A stretch of 64,000 nucleotides of DNA from Aureimonas sp. Leaf427 (lineage in GTDB: Bacteria > Pseudomonadota > Alphaproteobacteria > Rhizobiales > Rhizobiaceae), in assembly GCF_001425485.1 (NCBI RefSeq), contig NZ_LMQW01000023.1:124457-188456 (forward strand), read 5' to 3'. The position numbers and the translations under genes are program-made. Below are positions 47,214-53,944 of this stretch, in pieces. The notes beneath the pieces were generated by a model. It did not search any database, was not told where the DNA came from, and saw nothing but the letters and a program-made list of their open reading frames with translations. Each line of letters opens with the position of its first letter. Position 1 is the stretch's first letter.

Positions 47214-47605
47214 CAGGCAGGCTCACGCGAAGCGAGGAGCGAGGCGAGCGTCGGGCCCTCCTCCGCGGCCGCGCCAGCCTTCAAGCCGAGCTGACGCTGA
47301 AGGCGGGCCTGGAGGTTCGAGAGGCGCACGAACTGCTCGTGGTCGACCTTCTCGCCCTTGACGATAGCGGCCTGGATCTTCTCGCTCTCGACCAAGTTGG
47401 CGGCGAGCTGCCGGATCGTGGCGGACTGCGAAGTGGAGAGCTTGTCGGCCCCGCCAAGATCATCGGCGAAGGCCATGCACAGGTCACGGTAGCGACGCCC
47501 CGCGGCAGTGCGGTTGTCCACGCCCTCCAAGCGCCACGAACTGTTCGTGATCGCAGCCCGATTGCGCTTCGAAGTGGCGACGGAGTCGTGTGCAAGTGCG
47601 CTCAT
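47213..47605 (-). CDS. Candidate terminase small subunit
   Basis: 130 residues immediately upstream of the large terminase, with overlapping stop and start. Helical throughout: RYRDLCMAFADDLGGADKLSTSQSATIRQLAANLVESEKIQAAI, then LSNLQARLQRQLGL. The position and helical oligomer-like character suit a small terminase DNA-recognition subunit, but no HTH motif is clear. ATG 47605 is chosen by family-like length. Confidence 0.6.
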   Translation of the reverse strand: MSALAHDSVATSKRNRAAITNSSWRLEGVDNRTAAGRRYRDLCMAFADDLGGADKLSTSQSATIRQLAANLVESEKIQAAIVKGEKVDHEQFVRLSNLQARLQRQLGLKAGAAAEEGPTLASLLASREPA

Positions 47606-47697
47606 ACGGAGCAACTTGGACGGGGTTCGTCAGCGGATCAATGGCACTTACAAGGCCAGACCAAGCACGCGCGAGACCTCTGCAAGTCATCGCAACC

Positions 47698-47715
47698 GGT
47701 CGCATTTGGTCGCAT
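47698..47715 (-). promoter_or_regulatory. Repeated ATGCGACC box upstream of the terminase operon
   Basis: On the minus strand ATGCGACC occurs twice 10 bases apart, followed by a related TTGCGATG, 93 bases upstream of the candidate small-terminase start. It is a likely binding site for a late-operon activator or repressor. Confidence 0.35.
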
Positions 47716-47761
47716 GGTTGGTAATGCTGATATTTATTTTCGATGCCCTGTGGATAAGCCT

Positions 47762-48556
47762 TCAGGATCGCGATGGGATGGAGAACTGGCAATTAGTCCA
47801 GAGCTCCTCCGCGTTCCGACGAGACTGACCTTTGGCTTCGTCCCAATCGAAGGAGGTGCTGTTGATCGCCTTGTTCAGCTCCTCAACCAGCTCGATAGTT
47901 TCGCTTAGGAGATCAGTCTCACCGCCGTAGCGCCATCGGTCCGACTCGGTCTCTTCGCCCTCTGCCGGCTCCGGCAGATCTAGATTGTGCGCAATCGCTC
48001 GATCACGAAGATCCCTCAGCGCTTCCACTTTGGCGGACGCAGCGATCTCTCGGCATCGCTGTATGGCCCTCTGCATACCGGCTCTCGCAGCCTCGACGCG
48101 TTCCTCGGAAATGCGCTTCTGGCCGTGCCCGAAGAGTTCGCGAATTTCCTGTGCCGTAGCGGGGTCGAGATCCTCTTCGCCAACGATGTGCAGATGCGGA
48201 GGCTGTGCTTCCCGCTCTCTCATTCGGTTCAAGACAGCTTCGATGACGGCACGGTCGTCGATCAACTTCACCACAGTCGGGATGCTCTCTCGATCGCTGC
48301 CGTAGCCGTCCCACATGGCGGCAAGGCGTATGAGCTCGAAGAGATACATGCTCCGCTGAAACTGCCGGAAGGCGTGACCAGCATGGGACCGCGGGATCTG
48401 AGCAGTCAGCGTGGTGGAGTAGAGCACGATCTCGTTGGATGCATGCATGGCGACGAGGGCGCGTGCAAGATCGACCATCCTATCAGTCCGCACCATCGCT
48501 TGCTCTAGTCTTTCAGCGACAGAGAGCGCTGCGAGCTTCTTCTCCCACCTGCTCAC
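47762..48556 (-). CDS. AbiU2/HEPN-like protein, candidate abortive-infection factor
   Basis: 264 residues. The middle LYSTTLTAQIPRSHAGHAF, YLFELIRLAAMWDGYGSDRESIPTV and KVEALRDLRDRAIAHNL form the all-helical AbiU2-type HEPN pattern, ending in R-X5-H (RDRAIAH), the RNase-like active motif of HEPN toxins. AbiU2 proteins take part in phage abortive infection; that activity is inferred. GTG 48556 lies three bases after the recombinase stop, so the two genes are expressed together. No paired nucleotidyltransferase antitoxin gene is visible. Confidence 0.65.
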   Translation of the reverse strand: MSRWEKKLAALSVAERLEQAMVRTDRMVDLARALVAMHASNEIVLYSTTLTAQIPRSHAGHAFRQFQRSMYLFELIRLAAMWDGYGSDRESIPTVVKLIDDRAVIEAVLNRMREREAQPPHLHIVGEEDLDPATAQEIRELFGHGQKRISEERVEAARAGMQRAIQRCREIAASAKVEALRDLRDRAIAHNLDLPEPAEGEETESDRWRYGGETDLLSETIELVEELNKAINSTSFDWDEAKGQSRRNAEELWTNCQFSIPSRS

Positions 48557-48559
48557 AGG

Positions 48560-49234
48560 CTATGCTGCCTGCGCTAAGACTCGGGACACCTGCCCTGCCG
48601 TCCACGATGTTCCCCCGCGAGCCGTCGGAATGCCTCGCTCTGTCAGGGCCCGGGCGATACCTCCGAGGCTCGTCGTGCCAGCGGCCTTCAGTTCGGTGAT
48701 GATGGGCAGGAGATCGGACGCTCGCGCCCTGGCCTTGGCTGTCGCGGCTGCTCTGCCGGCCATACGAGCCTCAGGGCTGATGATGGAGCCCCGGTTGCCG
48801 CCAAGCTTGGTCCCACGCGCTTTCGCTGCCTGGAGAGCCGCCTTAGTCCGCTGAGAGATCATGCGCCGCTCGGCCTGCGCCACCACGGCCATGATGCCGA
48901 CGACCATCTCGTTCGCTTCCGGCATGTCGGCCGCTACGAACTTCACAGCGCCCTTCTGGAGGCCGAGGAGGAAGGCCGCGTCACGGGATAGGCGATCCAG
49001 CTTCGCAATGACCAGCGTGGCCTTGTGGAGCCGGCAGAGCGCCATGGCTTCGGCGAGCTTCGGGCGATCGTCCTTTCCGCCGCTCTCGATCTCGACGACC
49101 TCCTGGACGAGCTTCCAGCGGCCACCGTTCAGATAATCCGCGACGGCTTGGCGCTGCGCCTCTAGGCCGAGACCGGACTTGCCCTGCCGTTCGGTGGAGA
49201 CCCGGAGATACGAGATGAAGCGCCCGTCTGCCAT
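48560..49234 (-). CDS. Serine recombinase (resolvase/invertase family)
   Basis: 224 residues. The N-terminal catalytic domain has the nucleophile Ser in YLRVSTERQGKSGLGLE, then DRPKLAEAMALCRLHKATLVIAKLDRLSRDAAFL and the EMVVGIMAVVAQAERRMISQRT core. A short HTH of resolvase type (LGGIARALTERGIPTARGG) ends it. Such small serine recombinases act as resolvases or invertases on short DNA segments. It is a second recombinase in the element besides the tyrosine integrase and forms a unit with the AbiU2-like gene. Confidence 0.88.
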   Translation of the reverse strand: MADGRFISYLRVSTERQGKSGLGLEAQRQAVADYLNGGRWKLVQEVVEIESGGKDDRPKLAEAMALCRLHKATLVIAKLDRLSRDAAFLLGLQKGAVKFVAADMPEANEMVVGIMAVVAQAERRMISQRTKAALQAAKARGTKLGGNRGSIISPEARMAGRAAATAKARARASDLLPIITELKAAGTTSLGGIARALTERGIPTARGGTSWTAGQVSRVLAQAA

Positions 49235-49712
49235 CGCCCTATGCCCTCACGTTTCTGTCTACCTTCGTAGACTGTGAGGGGAACATGGGTGGAATGGCAA
49301 GCGCTTTCAACGTTCTGACGGGGAGAAAAATCAGCGGGATCAATGCGTTCGAACGTCAGGCTCTAGAAGCTGTTTCGCCCCATCTTCATGCTGCCACCGT
49401 TCCAGACGGGAACGCTGCCTCCCTCAACCTTTCGGCATGATCGAACGGTTGGCTTCAAGGTTCCGGCTGGGAACGTTGAAGGGGTAACGGCTGGTTACAC
49501 CACTGCCGGGGCTTCGCCCCTCTATCCGAAGAGGGCGCGCACAGCGTCTTGCTTCCGAGCGAAGAAGAAGCATCGCCGTGCGTGCCCTATCTGGATCCTG
49601 CGCACTGACGTACGCGAGATGCTCTACTAGACGTGACGATTGCATCAGGCACCTCCACTCGCTCCTATGGTGGACACCGGATGGACATGTTCGATGATTC
49701 GTCGGGTCAGGG
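49235..49712. promoter_or_regulatory. Divergent control region with GTTCC-N5-GGAAC palindromes
   Basis: No gene supported. CGTTCC-AGACG-GGAACG (49398-49414) and CTTCAA-G-GTTCC-GGCTG-GGAAC-G-TTGAAG (49453-49481) share GTTCC-N5-GGAAC; the second extends to 29 bases with one mismatch. A perfect CGTTCGAACG lies at 49346-49355 and a GGGGC-TTC-GCCCC hairpin at 49508-49520. The region separates the minus-strand recombinase-AbiU2 pair from the plus-strand SLATT gene and probably controls them. Confidence 0.45.
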
Positions 49713-49724
49713 GTGGGGTCAAAA

Positions 49725-50420
49725 TTGAGTACGACTGCAAATGAAGACGCTCCAGGACAGAGCAATATCATTGGCTCAGCGTTGCAGGACGCGCGTGATC
49801 AGCTATTGAAGGAGATGAAGCGCACCAAAGGCGCGCGTTTCAACGCCTCCAAAAGGTTGGAAGAGAGAGACCGCAAACGCACCGCGATTACGGCTTATGC
49901 CTCCGCAGCGGTGATCGTACTGACGCTGCTACCTGTCTTCTTCCCTGTTCCCAGCTTGCTCGCCAGTGCTCTCAATCTCACAACAGTTGCTTTCTCGCTC
50001 GTGATCCTTGCGTCATCGCTTTTGCAGTCATCCAGCGCCGACCCTGTGAAGGCTGATCAGTTTCAAAGGTGTGCGCTGGAGATTAATTCCCTCCGGCGGG
50101 ATCTACGTTCAACGGATCAACTCACAACGCCAGTTCTGCGCGACTACTCTACCCGCTTCGATGACATCCTACGTCGATACAACCTCAATCATGATGAAGT
50201 AGATTATGAGAAATTTCGCCTTGAGCATGCCGATGAGTTTCCTCCCGCGTCGACTGGAGAAGCGGCCTCAGCCAGAAAGGACGTCAAGGCGCAACGCGCC
50301 GCCTATGAATGGCTGACCGCGGTAATCGCAACTGCTACCGGTGCCCTAGCGGCCGCCGTCTTGGCGGCATCTTCGTTCGGACCCATCGTAAGAACCGTAC
50401 GTGAATTGATCGGCAACTGA
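49725..50420 (+). CDS. SLATT-domain two-transmembrane protein
   Basis: 231 residues. Motifs: FNASKRLEERDRKRTAITAYASAA, then two adjacent hydrophobic segments (VIVLTLLPVFFPVPSLLASALNLTTVAFSLVILASSLL), then the SLATT-type cytoplasmic part RDYSTRFDDILRRYNLNHDEVDYEKFRLEH, and a further pair of hydrophobic stretches near the C-terminus. SLATT proteins are proposed pore-forming effectors of nucleotide-signalling defence systems; here no SMODS/CD-NTase partner is adjacent. TTG 49725 has GGGG 8 bases ahead; GTG 49713 is the alternative. Confidence 0.7.
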   Translation: MSTTANEDAPGQSNIIGSALQDARDQLLKEMKRTKGARFNASKRLEERDRKRTAITAYASAAVIVLTLLPVFFPVPSLLASALNLTTVAFSLVILASSLLQSSSADPVKADQFQRCALEINSLRRDLRSTDQLTTPVLRDYSTRFDDILRRYNLNHDEVDYEKFRLEHADEFPPASTGEAASARKDVKAQRAAYEWLTAVIATATGALAAAVLAASSFGPIVRTVRELIGN

Positions 50421-50475
50421 ACGCTAAAGACGCAAGCTTGCATCCTCAACAGGTTGATGGTCGCGTTCTACCCTG

Positions 50476-50694
50476 TCACCCCCTCAGCATCTCCGCTTCA
50501 ACACGTTCGAGGAAGCCCTCCACCTGCACCTCGATCTCATCCTCGTTGACGCCGGCCACCGTCATGTCGCTCTTGATGAGGTCGGCATAGCTGAGGACCA
50601 GCTCGACCACGACTGCCGGCTCGACCGTTCGGTAGGCGTGGATGCAGTGGTGGACGCAGCTCTCGAAGTGCTCGTCGGGAAATTGGTCGGTCAC
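50476..50694 (-). CDS. Small acidic hypothetical protein
   Basis: 72 residues, strongly acidic (VAGVNEDEIEVQVEGFLERVEAEMLRG), with a Cys/His cluster (ESCVHHCIHAYR). The GTG at 50694 has GGAGGA 7 bases upstream, much better than the TTG at 50724. No family recognised. Confidence 0.5.
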   Translation of the reverse strand: MTDQFPDEHFESCVHHCIHAYRTVEPAVVVELVLSYADLIKSDMTVAGVNEDEIEVQVEGFLERVEAEMLRG

Positions 50695-50864
50695 CGCCGC
50701 TTCCTCCAGCTTGTCGCGGTGCAAAGGCTGACATCAATGCCGCCGCTTCGTTTGTTAAGGTGAATCGCAAGCCGACAGCACCTTTGAGCTCGTTTAACTA
50801 TGAGATGCCTAGAAAATCTGCTTAAATCCTTGTTAAGGAAGTGCTTCAACGCAACGGGCTGGGA

Positions 50865-51179
50865 ATGGAATTTCATCATTTCGAATTTCCACTGATGCTC
50901 CATACCAAGCATTCTTTTGCCCGGACGATTAGTACCGTTTCCCAAGCTTTGGCCTTCCTGACCATCTGCGAAATGCGTCATCGCAACGCGGAGTTCTATA
51001 TTGCCTTGGGCGCATGCCATGCTGCAGCGGATCGCGTGGCACCTGCGCAGTGGGCTCGAGAAGCTTTCCGGCAGTTCGCCGCGCAGAGGAACATGCTGAT
51101 GCTCTCGAACAGGAGAGAGCCCGTCGATCTGGACGCCCTCCTGGGAGAGACAAAGGCTCTTGCGGGCAGGGCGTCCTAG
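50865..51179 (+). CDS. DUF982-family protein
   Basis: 104 residues. HSFARTISTVSQALAFLTICEMRHRNAEFYIALGACHAAADR, followed by QWAREAFRQFAAQRNMLML, matches the DUF982 pattern common in rhizobial plasmids and accessory regions (short protein, an Ala-rich helix followed by an A-R-x-A-F helix). Function unknown. Start uncertain; in-frame ATG 50841 would add eight residues. It points towards the convergent AlpA-like gene. Confidence 0.6.
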   Translation: MEFHHFEFPLMLHTKHSFARTISTVSQALAFLTICEMRHRNAEFYIALGACHAAADRVAPAQWAREAFRQFAAQRNMLMLSNRREPVDLDALLGETKALAGRAS

Positions 51180-51193
51180 GACGAGCTCGCTTG

Positions 51194-51406
51194 TCATGCC
51201 GCCCTGCCCTCATCGCGCTCTGTGATGCGATCGCGGATCCACCCGTCCACCTCTGCCTCGATCCAAGCGACGGTGCCGCGGGAGGGCCGAACAGGCTTCG
51301 GAAACGCGCCCTTCTCGACCAGCGTCAACATCGTCCGTTTGCTGAGACCGACGCGATCGAGCACCGCGGCGATGCGGAGAAGACGTGGAGGGGTTGAGGC
51401 GCTCAT
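51194..51406 (-). CDS. AlpA-family DNA-binding/excisionase-like protein
   Basis: 70 residues: RLLRIAAVLDRVGLSKRTMLTLVEKGAFPKPVRPSRGTVAWIEAEVDGWIRDRI is the winged-helix AlpA/excisionase fold (recognition helix SKRTMLTLV, wing ending in VAWIEAEVDGWI). Such proteins regulate integrase genes or direct excision. ATG 51406 overlaps the stop of the initiator gene (ATGA), the last gene of the minus-strand early operon. Confidence 0.8.
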   Translation of the reverse strand: MSASTPPRLLRIAAVLDRVGLSKRTMLTLVEKGAFPKPVRPSRGTVAWIEAEVDGWIRDRITERDEGRAA

Positions 51407-52239
51407 GCTGCCTGTCTCCGATGAATGATCGCCGCGGCCCGATGCCGGAACCACTCGGCCGTGCTGTACGTCCGGCAGGCGAGGAGGTCCCGCCAGTGAA
51501 CCGGCATGAAGTCGTCTTGAGAACCCGTCGCCGCGTCGAACGCCTGTTGCGTGAAGCGCTCGATTGCCCCGGCCCCGATCTCGCCATCCCGCATCAGGTC
51601 GCGGACGGTCCGGTCGAAAGCGTCGAGGAAGTCGTGATCCCCTCCCCAGGACGGCGGAGGTGAAGGGTCAGGCCGGCGCGTCGCCGATGGGTCAGGTGAA
51701 GGGTCAGCTCTCTCCGATTGGTCCCTCGCGTGCGTGTGGTCACCAAGGGTTTTTTCTCCAGAGCGGATCTTAGAGTCAGGGGTAGTTCTGTCAGGTATAT
51801 TGGGTCCCCCGTATGACCCATCACCTACTCGTTTCTGACCCTTCACTTCGGGCTGACCCTTCACCTCCTGACCCTTCACCTCGACGGCTTTCTGACCCTT
51901 CACCTCGGGCATGGTGAGGAAGATGCGGCGAAGCTTGCCGGACGCTTCGCTCTTCTGGTCTCGCTTAACGATCGTATGGCGCTCGATCAGGTCTGCCATC
52001 TCCAGATCCTTCAGTCCCCGCTTGATGGTCTCGCGCGAAGCCTGCAGATCGCCGCGCAGATCGTCGTCGGTCGGAAAGGCGTATCCGAACTCGCGGTTGA
52101 CGTAGGTCGGCAGAACCGTCGCGATGCGCATGGCACTACGGGAAAGAGCGCGGCTTGCGGCCGCGCTCCTCCATTCGTCTCGAAGGGCGTTGAACCGAGC
52201 CGCGTCCACCGAGACGAAGTCGATGCGCTGCCCTGTCAC
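51403..52239 (-). CDS. Replication initiator-like protein with internal iterons
   Basis: 278 residues. Residues 30-105 are a winged-helix domain (RALSRSAMRIATVLPTYVNREFGYAFPTDDDLRGDLQASRETIKRGLKDLEMADLIERH), similar to phage O-type and plasmid initiators. A linker with four PEVKGQ-like repeats spans residues 112-130, and a C-terminal part (HDFLDAFDRTVRDLMRDG..., WRDLLACRTYSTAEWFRHRA) follows. The repeats coincide with DNA iterons, as in lambda O, whose gene contains ori. First assignment of function is by this analogy. Coupled to the AlpA-like gene downstream. Confidence 0.65.
   Translation of the reverse strand: MTGQRIDFVSVDAARFNALRDEWRSAAASRALSRSAMRIATVLPTYVNREFGYAFPTDDDLRGDLQASRETIKRGLKDLEMADLIERHTIVKRDQKSEASGKLRRIFLTMPEVKGQKAVEVKGQEVKGQPEVKGQKRVGDGSYGGPNIPDRTTPDSKIRSGEKTLGDHTHARDQSERADPSPDPSATRRPDPSPPPSWGGDHDFLDAFDRTVRDLMRDGEIGAGAIERFTQQAFDAATGSQDDFMPVHWRDLLACRTYSTAEWFRHRAAAIIHRRQAA
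51657..51905. repeat. Seven-copy 13-bp iteron array, probable replication origin
   Basis: The unit is AGGTGAAGGGTCA. On the plus strand its complement TGACCCTTCACCT occurs at 51854, 51869 and 51893, with one-base variants at 51814 (TGACCCATCACCT) and 51836 (TGACCCTTCACTT). The opposite orientation, AGGTGAAGGGTCA, occurs at 51658-51670 and 51694-51706. Spacings are 22, 18, 15 and 24 bases. The two groups flank a segment (51707-51813) with T-runs and TATAT, a possible unwinding element. The array lies wholly inside the initiator-like gene. Confidence 0.75.
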
Positions 52240-52433
52240 TCCGCCCTCCCCGCGATCAACGTAGCCTCGTGCAGCGCCGCGCAGGCCTCCACCGGCGTCA
52301 GGCCGAAGGTGCGGGTGAGATACGGCACGATCGGCCGCGGCTGCCGCAGGCGGGGCGTCATGGCCACGTAGCGCGCGGCTTCGTCGATCTTGGCGGAGTG
52401 CTCGTGCTCGGGAGGCGTGAGGGGCGCGCTCAT
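52236..52433 (-). CDS. Small hypothetical protein of the early operon
   Basis: 65 residues ending in a helix pair (RLRQPRPIVPYLTRTFGLTPVEACAALHEATLIAGRAE) that looks like a small DNA-binding or adaptor domain. Overlaps the neighbours by 4 bases on both sides (ATGA), so translation is coupled through the early operon. No family recognised. Confidence 0.6.
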   Translation of the reverse strand: MSAPLTPPEHEHSAKIDEAARYVAMTPRLRQPRPIVPYLTRTFGLTPVEACAALHEATLIAGRAE

Positions 52434-52675
52434 GCTGAGCCCTCCGGGTTGCGGATGTCGAGCGGCACGACCCGGCGAAAGTATTCCAGGCCGGCCGGCG
52501 TGATCTTCACGAGGTTGCCCTGCCGCAGCTTCCCGTCCGGGTACTCGGCCATGATCGGCACGTTGACCATGTAGCCAAAGCGTACCGGCTCGGCGGCGGC
52601 GATGAGGTTCGTATCGTTCCCTTCGGCGTCGATGCCCTTGCGATCGACCTTCACGATGTACGGGGTCGCGTTCAT
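52430..52675 (-). CDS. Hypothetical protein of the early operon
   Basis: 81 residues with the C-terminal pattern QGNLVKITPAGLEYFRRVV, like the wing of a small winged-helix or KilA-C-type domain, but the evidence is weak. It overlaps the 52672 gene stop and the 52433 gene start by 4 bases each. Confidence 0.6.
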   Translation of the reverse strand: MNATPYIVKVDRKGIDAEGNDTNLIAAAEPVRFGYMVNVPIMAEYPDGKLRQGNLVKITPAGLEYFRRVVPLDIRNPEGSA

Positions 52676-53037
52676 GCCGCCGCCTCGTCGATCGATGCGG
52701 AAGCCGCCACCAGCAGGCGCACTTCGGCCGCTTCGAGGAGCGTCACGAACGACCGGAAGAACTCGACGCTATGGCGGCAGTCCTCGGTCAGCCGCATCAT
52801 CATGTCCTGATGATCGACGAAGCCCTCGACGAGCTTCGCCTTGGTCGAGAACATCGTGATCCAGGCGAGCCGGACGATCGGCAGATGATCCTTGCCGAGA
52901 GCCTTCCACTCCTCATTCGAAGGCGGCTCGGCTGTCGTCTCGTCCCGAACCCATGGCTCGAACATCAGGCCGGCGATGCTTTCAGGGGTGGCCGTTGCCG
53001 GACCGGCCTCGGCAGTGGTATTCGTCTCGACGTTCAT
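52672..53037 (-). CDS. Hypothetical protein of the early operon
   Basis: 121 residues, an acidic Thr/Ala-rich N-terminus followed by helices (KALGKDHLPIVRLAWITMFSTKAKLVEGFVDHQDMMMRL and VEFFRSFVTLLEAAEVRLLVA). Unrecognised. ATG 53037 with GAGAG upstream is preferred to an in-frame start at 53145 inside a GC-rich low-quality stretch. Confidence 0.6.
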   Translation of the reverse strand: MNVETNTTAEAGPATATPESIAGLMFEPWVRDETTAEPPSNEEWKALGKDHLPIVRLAWITMFSTKAKLVEGFVDHQDMMMRLTEDCRHSVEFFRSFVTLLEAAEVRLLVAASASIDEAAA

Positions 53038-53144
53038 CGAGCTCTCCTGGTTGGGAATTGTTGAACCGTGGTCCGGGGGCGCGCCAACGCCTGCCGGGCC
53101 GTTTGCTTTCGGGGTTTGCGCGCCGGATGCGCAAACGGCGCCCA

Positions 53145-53351
53145 TCAGGCGGCCGTCCCGATCGTCGAGCGAAGCCCGAGCTTCTGCGCCAGCGGCGCAA
53201 CCGGGACTACGATCCGCCCCCCGATCCTGATTGTCGGTATGTCGCCGCGCTTGGCCGCGTCATAGGCAGCCTGCCGGGCAAGCCCAAAAAAGACCGCTCC
53301 CGCTTCCGGTACGGAGACCGTCGCCCTTGCCAACGCTTCATCAATCGTCAT
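53145..53351 (-). CDS. Excisionase-like helix-turn-helix protein
   Basis: 68 residues: VSVPEAGAVFFGLARQAAYDAAKRGDIPTIRIGGRIVVPVAPLAQKLG is the HTH_17/MerR-like excisionase pattern with a helix (RQAAYDAAKRGDIP) and wing (TIRIGGRIVVPV). First gene of the minus-strand early operon and divergent from the RHH gene across a 101-base operator region. Excisionase or lytic-switch regulator are both plausible. Confidence 0.7.
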   Translation of the reverse strand: MTIDEALARATVSVPEAGAVFFGLARQAAYDAAKRGDIPTIRIGGRIVVPVAPLAQKLGLRSTIGTAA

Positions 53352-53387
53352 GATGCACCTCGTTCTGTGAGTAACGTGCTGACGTTA

Positions 53388-53437
53388 TCACGATTTGAAT
53401 CGAAGGCAATCGTTTCGTACTAACTTTTGTCACGAAA
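53388..53437. promoter_or_regulatory. Divergent operator between excisionase-like and RHH genes
   Basis: CGATT-TG-AATCG (53391-53402) is a perfect palindrome, TTTCGT (53413) and ACGAAA (53432) form a spaced inverted repeat, and TCACGA occurs at 53388 and 53430. This compact set in the only divergent early intergenic region is a likely element switch, bound by the RHH and/or HTH proteins encoded on either side. Confidence 0.5.
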
Positions 53438-53452
53438 CCCAGGAGCGCATCC

Positions 53453-53944
53453 GTGGCAAGACCCAAGCTCGGTGAAGGCGATACGCAGAGACTTCAGCTG
53501 AAGATCAGCGATGAGGAGTTGAAAGCGATCGACGATTGGCGGTTTGCCAATCGTGTGGAGTCACGCTCCGAAGCTGTCCGCCGCCTCTGCCAGATTGGCC
53601 TTCAAGTCGATATCAACATCAGTCGTCTTGAAGGCATTATGGATGAAGCAGAGAAATCGCTTGCAGAGGACGCTCAAGATATAATCAAGGGCGCGGGCGC
53701 GGCGCCCTCAAAAGAACAGATGCAGACGTTCTTTATGACTTTAATAAAGGCGTACATGCGTTCGAACGATTTCGTGCATGATATATCGCAAACCATAAGA
53801 GATAGCTTTCAGAAGGCAACTACTTTCCGCGAACCTGGTCAGATGAATGAACTACTGAACAGGGCCGATGAATTAGAGGAAGCCTTCAGCAAATTCAGAG
53901 TTCTTATCGAAAAGGGCCGAGCTAAAAAGGAGGTTCATAAATGA
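53453..53944 (+). CDS. Ribbon-helix-helix-type regulator
   Basis: 163 residues. The N-terminus RLQLKISDEELKAIDDWRFANRVESRSEAVRRLCQIGLQ is a classic ribbon-helix-helix DNA-binding unit (strand, then two helices with S-R-S-E-A-V-R-R-L). A long helical C-terminal part may form the oligomer. AT-richer than flanking genes. GTG 53453 has CCAGGAG upstream. Its stop overlaps the integrase ATG (ATGA), so it is expected to autoregulate itself and the integrase. Confidence 0.75.
   Translation: MARPKLGEGDTQRLQLKISDEELKAIDDWRFANRVESRSEAVRRLCQIGLQVDINISRLEGIMDEAEKSLAEDAQDIIKGAGAAPSKEQMQTFFMTLIKAYMRSNDFVHDISQTIRDSFQKATTFREPGQMNELLNRADELEEAFSKFRVLIEKGRAKKEVHK

Noticed and set aside
49388-49630. An 80-codon plus-strand reading frame in the recombinase-SLATT gap
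   Set aside because: It spans both palindromes and the hairpin, lacks a ribosome-binding site and has no recognisable sequence.
51836-51905. EVKGQ repeats as a purely protein-level repeat
   Set aside because: Inverted and out-of-frame copies of the same 13-base unit flank it, so the repeat is maintained as DNA.
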